Source: Stenopsyche tienmushanensis (Eukaryota > Arthropoda > Insecta > Trichoptera > Stenopsychidae). Taken from it: a stretch of 64,000 nucleotides of DNA. Every line of letters begins with the position of its first letter. Position 1 is the first letter of the stretch. The stretch covers positions 496,001-560,000 of the forward strand of contig WACJ01000127.1 of the NCBI GenBank assembly GCA_008973525.1, given 5' to 3'. The translations under genes were made by a program, and so were the position numbers. Positions 56,331 through 64,000 of the stretch are shown in pieces. The notes beneath the pieces are model-generated. The model was not told the DNA's origin and did not search any database. It was given only the letters and a program-made list of their open reading frames with translations.

Positions 56331-59067
56331 TTTACCCCAAAATTACTAAAATACTAAATTCACAATTATAATATGTACCAATGTTTCTGTGCTCGTGTGG
56401 GACCGAGCCTTGAGATGTTAAGTGATATTTTTTCATCATAATTATCGTCGCTAGCTGACAATGTTCATTAACGTTTGCAAATCGGTATGCAATCACTTTC
56501 GTCGCTAAAAGAGATAGTCAGCACATTAGATCTGAATGCTAAAGACAATTATTCTTCGCCAACAGAATTACCCAGAAGTTACCAATTTGACAATATAATC
56601 ACTGATTAAATTTTGCAATTATGATTCTACTGAGTTTTTAAAATTTAACTAGAGATATTAACACGCGTAAAATTCTTCAGCTCTTGTTGAAATTTATATC
56701 AACGATTTATATTTGCAGTGAGGATAGACGTTCACTGCATCAAAAAAAATTGGCAATTTATTAGCGCTCAATAAAAATCGACTGTGTGATTTTGGTTGTC
56801 CGAATCAAAAAATACGCATTCAGATCAGACCATCGGTTAGCCATTGACAATGACGTATAAAATCACATTATAATGGTTTGATGAACTATCGAGCCAATAT
56901 GTCAACAACGATACAGCAATCGATACGTGTCGCCCGAATTACACGATAATAACATATTATCGAGGACGATGATATCACCACCTGAGGGACGGTAAATTTA
57001 ATCCCCTTTTAAATAACATATTGATCTAAATTTAACGTTAATAATTATACATGTTCCATTAGAAGTTGCGTGTTCCGAACGAAATGGGCGTTCGCGTAGA
57101 AGGGTGCTCGCTTTATTCTACATGGGGGAGCTTCATGCACTGTACGGAAGAATAAATTAACGCGATTAATAAAAATGAGTAGCGAGTCTGGAAGACTATG
57201 GAATATGCTAAATATAGGTCGGTATACTATGTCATTCATGGAAACGCAAATTGGGCTTCGTGGCAAATTTCAGGTTATCAGTTCATAACCGACTTGGGAC
57301 AGATGGATTTCGCCCGATGAATAAGCCCAAGCCGGAGCTGTGGCTCAAAGGAAATCTTACATATCTCGGAACAGGCAAACTAAATGGATTATGTCGTAAC
57401 GCTGCTTCGAAATAGGTTAATCAAGCAACGGCAGCGAACAACCTGTCACCTGTGAAAATTAGCATAGCATCGATACGCCGGGCTTTATTAATTTTTGAAT
57501 AAATTTGTTTAAGGGAGCGAAGCGACGCCGCAAGAGGCAACATTAAGTCAAACGTGTCAGATAAGGAAGAAAAACGAGGGAAGATATTCGGCGAAAACGA
57601 TGCAACTGTTATTTATTCAAGTTAAATGTAACAATACGGAAGGCCGGAAAACCGCGGCAAAAAGGGAAGCGGCGCAAAACGAATCGATATTCTCCATCAT
57701 TGCAATATTACTACGAGGGTTTGCCTTCCGAGACCCCGAACGTAATGGCCCCTAAAACCACAAAATACATCATAATAAATGTACATAATTTCGACGCACA
57801 TTCCGCAATATAAGAGGCAAGAACGCTACAACGTAATAGCGCATACAATTCTCTAGGATGCAAAAGCCTCATTCGGAGCAAAGGCTTGCAGCGCCGGGAC
57901 CACTCTTAAGGTTTCCGCGAACCGGCATTTCTCTACTTTCATAGGGACAATGCATATAAAAAAGCCCTATAAAAATCGCCAATAAATTCGCCCCCCGCGT
58001 CTGGGAATTTATGACTCGGAGTCGGAAACAAAAATATGTCCATGACCCAGAATAGATCGACGACCCCTCCCATCGGTCTGCTTTTATAAAGAAATCACGT
58101 CGTGACTGGTCCCCAAAAGATCCATAGAGCGGGTTCAAGGCGTGCTCCTGCGAGACCTCCCAACCGCCACCCCTCGTCGCCGCGCCGTGCAACTTCTAAT
58201 AAATCCATACGGCCTTTTACGCTTTTGCAAAACTTCCAACTTCAAAAAAGTGATAAATAAATATACTTTACGAGTAAACTCACCCGAAGCCTATAAATAA
58301 CGCTAAACGCGAGTTTATTCCCGATACGGCAACGGCGAGCTTCCTAGTTCGATAAGATAGTACAGCCGTGAAAATATAATTACAATCAAAATTTCAATAC
58401 GAATCCGCGGGCGGATACGGCGCAATACAAAGTGGGCATTGCGAAGGTCCTGCGGCCTCCGTCCGCGAGAAGAGAACAAGGACGATTTAGAAACGCTCGC
58501 CCAAGACACTGCAATCAATCTAAATTGTCATTAGACCAATTAAGAACGACCATTAAAAAATAATTGAATAATAATAGATGCGCAAAAAATACATTACTCC
58601 TATGTAAATTATATAGATCGCTTTATAGGATCGAGCAAAAAATCTTTCATGGCTTTGATCCAATGCGACATATCAGATTGTATTCTCAAAAAAAATATAT
58701 GGGCTTTCAATACATGTTCATAGATTTCCGTCGAGCTCAAAACTTAAGGATGCCTGTCGGAATCCTTCGAGGTGCCGATGGGAGTTAAATAGGGCGACGC
58801 CCACGATAGTTTAATTTTCAATAAAAACTTGTTAATAATAATGAGGGATGCTGACAAGATCATAGGAAGGGGCAGATTTCTATTGACGGAACTGCTACTA
58901 CTTTAATCCTAAGAATCAATTATAAAAAAGCGGTATTACAGGTTTAACCTAATCTCCGTGAGTGTAAATTATCAGACTGTAAAGAGGGTTCGGATGTTTG
59001 AGTGCCTAGAATTCATCATCCCTGAGGGATATTTGATAGACCCAGATCATCTGAATATAATTTCGTG
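56331..59067. other. noncoding, no feature recognised
   Basis: A GC-richer segment at about 57480-58200 and 58430-58500 carries several overlapping open frames on the minus strand without motifs. No repeats or transposon ends recognised. Confidence 0.4.
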
Positions 59068-59110
59068 ATTAAGCACTTCAATCATTTTGGGCTCAAATCT
59101 ACAGGAAAAT
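59068..59110 (+). repeat. dispersed repeat Q, copy 3
   Basis: CAATCATTTTGGGCTCAAAT CTACAGGAAAATTA matches the core of copies at 548 and 25297. Confidence 0.35.
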
Positions 59111-62100
59111 TACCATCGGCGTTATCTAATACAATTCATAAAATGTTGATAAAACCGGTCATGATTTATATGAAATAACAATGACGAAAATGGATTCGAT
59201 GAAGTTTGGAAAAATATTCCAATAAAAAATACAAATAACGGGCGTCGACGGGATAACAAATCTGGAGGTCATGGACATGCACGTCGACGCGCTGAATAGA
59301 GTTCTACGAGCTGTTTTAGAATAAGACCGAGATAGTAGACGATCCATGTAAGACCATCGGAAGACTTCGACAATGCCGGACTAATCAGATTGGCAAGGAT
59401 GCCAAACTTTTGAGGAAAATGGCGCAATGTGTTGTCAGTGGTTTTCTAAACAGGATTATGAGAGCCACCAATATAAATATGTAAAAGCTGATCATTAATA
59501 TTTTTATATATTTGAGATGGCTTTTAGCAATCCCTTTTATGAGATAATTTCCAACCATTTAGACATGGTTTTCCATGAATATATGTTTTTAGCCCTTCGT
59601 TACCGATGATGTATTTCGTACAATTTTATAACTTGAATTTAAAAATTGTTACATTTCAACCTCAATAAAAGCAATAGTGGTGTACCAAATACATATCATA
59701 CATTCTACTGCGATGTAATTTACAAAAAAAACTGACACCTATAAATAAATATTATATAAATACCTTATACCTATAAGAATAAAACAACGTAGTAGTCGCT
59801 TATAATAAATATTATATATACTTAATATTACGATGCTTAGAAATTTGCAATGCTTCAATCAAGTTCCCGCGCTAAAATTTTAGCCACGTCTACCACAGCT
59901 CTAACCACATTGCATCGAAACTAGACGAAGTTTATTTAACAACAATTAACGTAAACTACTTGTAAATAAAAAAAGCAGCGTTGTAGATTTTAATTTAATG
60001 CCGGTATGTACAATTATTCATAATTCGAAAATTTGCATTAATGTCCGCAATGTTGAAAGCTTGGTAGACTGTAACTTTCTTGATTTACATTGTATAAAAA
60101 CTGACTTAAAAAAATTAGCTTTACAGAAATGGGTGTAATATTTTAATTACTGCCTCCCATGCTATAAATACAGGATAAGATATAAAGCTCCTATATCTTT
60201 TCACATAATCGAGGAAGTAACGGAAATAAGTGTCACCAAGTTTGGACATCGGATATCATTCGTTGTGCATAAATAAACGTTCATAATGCAACAGAGGATT
60301 GTCATTGTTATAATTCGTAAACAGTAAGACGTCGAAAACATCCCTAAAATATATTGGAAATCACTTGTGACCAATTTGATTATGTAAGAAAATATCCTTG
60401 TACCACATACAAGCACGAACAATTGACAGCATTTTCTGGTTGGAATTATATTACAATTGTTATCATGTTGTTTCAATGTGTCCTTGTGAGCTTTTGTGGG
60501 TCTGAAGCCCAAAAACGGTGTATCGAGCGTTAGTATTCAATAAGTTGCACGTTGATAATACATATTTAATTATGTTATTGATTTTGGATGTCATGCTTTG
60601 TTTTTAGTTGTGCGATCAACGAAATGTATTTAATTGTACTCAAACTTATCGGTTAATCGAATAACGGTTTCAGAGATAGTTTTCAGTTATCTGATTAAAT
60701 AAAGGGTCATTAGTTGTAAGTGGCTGTACACAGTTAGTCCACGATTAACTTCTTCCTGGATAATATTCTACTGTTCGTCGATTATCCACGTTGACCGAGT
60801 GGGATTCTTGTTTTTTATTTGGATTGACTTATTAAAAATGCATCAATGTACGGTGGATTATTATTGAATGATGTGTAAAAAATTGACGCGGTTCTCTCCA
60901 CACTAGAGTAGATTAGAAAGCAGTATTTGTCGTGGAAAATGATGTGGTTGAATTGGCACCCAGTGAAAGATTGATGAAAGCAGTGATTGAATGCCATTAG
61001 GGAGGGCTGAAAATGCCGAAAGGGCTATCGAATGCATAATATATTTCACGAAAGGGAGAAAATGTGGATGCAATCGACACAGGAAATCTCTGCCACTAAA
61101 TTTCAAAAAAGGATGTAGCACGACGGTGGGACGAATCGGAAGAAATATGAATATCCCAATTTTATTGTTCGACGTGGAAACAAGAGAGAATACCAATTTT
61201 CACGATTTACCAACGGGAAGAATCCCGTCGATAAATCGCACGCTAAAGATAAAATAGAACGAAGCGATGGCATTAGGATGGGAAGATGGGAAGAAATGGG
61301 CTGGACTAGCAAAGTCGCCGAAAGCCACTGAGGTCAACAGGTCATGAAAGACGATGATGAAACATGGCGTGTCTCCTTTCAATAAGCAAACCCATCTACC
61401 GATCCGTCAGTTCAATCTGCAAACATAAAAGGGACTCAGATCTAGGATGATATGATCCCTTTTATTATATTTATTACCATTGTACCCTTTTATCTCTGCG
61501 TCCTTGTCGCATTTTTTTTGTAATCGTATTACAACAACAATGGGATACCCCCCTGTAATTAAAACCGAACACGAACGACCTTTTTATCAAGACGATTCAA
61601 ATATCCCGAGCAAAAATTGATGAAACATGTTTTTAAAAAAAATCGCCCTTTGAGATCTCGCCGTTCTTCTGTTCAATTTTTCTTCGTGCTTTCCGCCTCG
61701 GATGAAAATATACGAAGAAAAATTCAATCTACCGCGCACGAAGGTGCCGTGATATCTCCGGGGGAAATAAAAAGGAATAAAGTGTCTTCGAATCCCTGAA
61801 GCTCCGACCCGACGAAATGATGATCTCACAGTTTCAGGATTATATAACGACCATTTTCTATTAGCTGAGCATGTTGGTTTTTTGGCGCCTGCATTCGAAA
61901 AATAATAGTACACGCTGGGCCACCAGAGGTCACCGGCGTCAGTGGAGTCGCTATAGTGCATCACAATGGACCAAATAAATAACGTCGCTCAATTCATTGC
62001 GATGTGAGCCATTGGACTATAAACGACTGCATGATTCAATTGAACGATTTGATTGCTACGTAAAGAATATACGGTCGGCTCATGAGACATAAATACATTG

Positions 62101-62704
62101 CGGTAAAATCATTGCGGTCGTCGTAAGCCAAGGAAGATCGATCTTCAAGGAAGACTTCGGCTTTTGACTTGCTCAATCTGGTGGCCCGTGGGGTGAGCGT
62201 TCTCCGATAAAAAAACGGAGAACATAGCCCTTCAATAACGAGTGCATAAATAATTTCATTTTCTAGTTTCCTCGGGAACGCATGCTTGTTGCTTGTTGAT
62301 TGATCTACATTAATTACTCCAAAAACGTATTGTTCCAGGAAAAAAGCAAAACACTTTTACTTGTTTACTTGCATTGCATGTTTGATTAATAACTTGCGTT
62401 ACAGTTGGTTAAGTTATAGTTGAAAATAGAAAGATATAAGAAGGTAAGATAATACAAATAATCGAATGCCATAAAGTTGTAGAGGAAATGATTCTAAAGA
62501 TATGTGATACCCTCGCGTCATCGGAAAATCTACCACCGGAACAAGCAAATTAATAAAATTGAAGGGATTAATGGGGCACGCAAGGGAAATGAATAGGAGA
62601 GTTAGTTCCGAGCAAAGGACGAAGAATGTTCTTTGGGCCGATGGAATTATCATGGAAAAAGTCTTTGGAGAACACTTCTCAAAATTAAATTTCTTCTCGA
62701 ACAG
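59111..62704. other. noncoding, no gene supported
   Basis: A 54-codon open stretch on + (59320-59481), preceded by TTTTAG, reads EIVDDPCKTIGRLRQCRTNQ and VVSGFLNRIMRA. It could be an exon or an old element remnant but has no recognised domain. Frames at 60991-61257 and 61587-61964 have no motif. Confidence 0.35.
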
Positions 62705-62882
62705 TGTTAATCCTTTCAATGCGAGACGCATCTATTGTTATATATACGCTATAATATTCCTATGTAGTATTTACTAATCAATTTTAATAAATTTGAGTCT
62801 CAAAATATTGTGACCTAGTAATATGTGACTTGCCTTGATTGAAATTCCACTTTCTTTTACAAGCATTGAAAGGTTTCAATTA
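62705..62882. repeat. possible small inverted-repeat element (TTAATCCTTTCAATGC ends)
   Basis: TTAATCCTTTCAATGCGAGA CGC at 62706 and GCATTGAAAGGTTTCAATTA at about 62864 are inverted with about two mismatches over 16 bases. The left end resembles a piggyBac-type start at TTAA. The right side lacks a clean TTAA, so the assignment is weak. Confidence 0.3.
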
Positions 62883-63229
62883 CACAACATCAATGAAGTT
62901 GTACTGGACACAGACTCGCATATAAAAATACACGAGGATGAGATAAGTATGGATGCGACCGAAAATTATCATCTAACAGTACCGTCTGATTCCTTCGGGC
63001 GATATATTAAATAACCACACACCTTTTTGACCCTTTTATTCCCCCAGTCATAAATGAATTTGATATCATATAGTAGTAAAAAATTGAAAGTTTAATTCAA
63101 ATTGTAAATTTATGGATTATAATGAGCAGATACGATGATCGAAGATATATTTTTATTTGTTGATGAGTAGAAATCGTCATTTAAGTACCGTTAAGCCCCT
63201 GTTTATGGCTTTTCAGATTATATTTTGGT
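62883..63229. other. noncoding, no feature recognised
   Basis: Nothing supported. Confidence 0.4.
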
Positions 63230-63475
63230 ATTTTTGTTACGTGGTTTGATGGAAACAATTTCATATTATGATCAGAAACATCTAGTCGCGTATGAAGGGT
63301 GTTTCAGATGAATTGTTGGAGATCACATCAATTATGAAAATGATATTCAACATATCACCGACGAAATTAGTATTTTAGCTATTTCCATAGGCATCGAATG
63401 GGTTAATGTAGATTATGTTCAAACTTTGCCTTAATCACACTGCGAATCTTTAACCAATCAAAAACTGTGAGGGGT
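63230..63475 (+). pseudogene. pogo/Tigger-type transposase C-terminal relic (second copy)
   Basis: DNA blocks TTTGATGGAAACAATTTCAT ATTATG, GATCAGAAACATC and ATCACACTGCGAATCTTTAA match 35258-35510 in order. The frame NYENDIQHITDEISILAISI then GIEWVNVDYV parallels the GGIEGVDVDDV tail there. It is more decayed than the first copy. Confidence 0.5.
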
Positions 63476-64000
63476 TGGATTGCCACACTATATTTTAAAT
63501 GTTAAAATCCTTTTAAAAAATCCCTTTCTCTTCTCAAGTAAATTATAACCCTGCCCTCGAGCGAATAAAAGAAATGCTGCCCACGGTCAGTTTGTCTTTA
63601 ATAGGTCAAAATGGGATCGAAGTGATATGATGTTTCCATAAGTATTATGTGGCTCGTCTATCGTCGTACATGGAGCTAATAAATGGGATGAAAATGAATA
63701 GAATAAGGTGCTCGCCCTGAGCTGTTCGGCGTGTGTCAATATCGCCTTGCCTGAAATATGCAGTAATTAGATCTTCATGGATAGAAATTAGCTCGGAGCA
63801 AGTAATTTTCTCACTTGACTCGCCCCACTGATGGGTTCGTCTATCCTGGACACTTGTCGGATCGGCTACACCCCGGGGTGGTTAATGAGCGAGCGGAAAT
63901 ACCAGCGATTAAATTAAATTACACGTGGCAAATGTTTGCGGACTACGCATAATGGGGATCGATAACTCATCGGAGGCGTCCCGACCGACCCCCAAAAAAC
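63476..64000. other. noncoding, no feature recognised
   Basis: No repeat, transposon end or coding motif seen up to the window edge. Confidence 0.4.

Noticed and set aside
1..64000. CRISPR arrays, bacterial operons or phage genes
   Set aside because: No regularly spaced short repeats, no ribosome-binding-site-led gene strings, and no phage or Cas proteins. The window is eukaryotic.

Overview
This window reads as a stretch of nuclear genome from an arthropod, most likely an insect. It is AT-rich and has almost no long open frames. It is full of decayed copies of transposon families common in insect genomes: mariner, Tc1, pogo/Tigger, piggyBac, hAT, Helitron and a probable LTR element. The one supported host gene has small exons separated by introns of 290 to 944 bases. 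No rRNA, tRNA or CRISPR array was seen. The species cannot be named from the sequence.

Layout. (1) 1-3.7 kb: the left edge holds the 5' end of a piggyBac-type element (1-518) with the start of its transposase on the minus strand. To its right is part of a minus-strand host gene. Four exons (3574-3644, 2583-2629, 1775-1943, 1309-1484) join in one frame with canonical splice sites and encode the second half of a PDZ domain followed by a Ser-rich region. The 5' exons lie elsewhere. (2) 3.7-10.9 kb: mainly noncoding, with copies of two dispersed repeats (called S and R here), a small TTAA-flanked element and a 485-base unit with inverted ends. (3) 10.9-16.1 kb: repeat X plus a defective mariner (mariner-A), then a hAT relic carrying a nested mariner (M2a), followed by S and R. 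(4) 16-27 kb: mainly noncoding, with a foldback repeat, a probable solo LTR and small inverted-repeat elements. (5) 27.3-40.1 kb: a broken Helitron/PIF1 helicase, a hAT C-terminal relic, a second foldback copy, two pogo-type P1 copies in opposite orientation, a pogo C-terminal relic, a 1-kb element with mariner-like ends and a third foldback copy. (6) 40-57 kb: a second pogo family (P2) with a P1 end nested inside it, a second hAT/M2/S/R locus, a Tc1 relic, a mariner N-terminal relic, and a second repeat X plus mariner. (7) 57-64 kb: almost featureless apart from a small inverted-repeat element and a pogo relic.

How the parts relate. The elements do not form a pathway; what they record is a history of insertion and duplication. 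Two composite blocks each occur twice. In one, a hAT carries a nested mariner and is followed by S and R (about 14.5-16.1 kb and 48.3-49.2 kb). In the other, X is followed by a mariner (about 10.95-12.3 kb and 55.0-56.3 kb), and both mariners share the same internal deletion that removes the second catalytic Asp. Sharing of flanks as well as elements points to duplication of larger blocks or movement as composite units. I found no convincing new functional system. The most notable material is the composite duplications, the three-copy foldback family, a perfect 15-base-arm hairpin in frame with the helicase relic, and the strong strand bias of repeat S. All alignments were made by eye.
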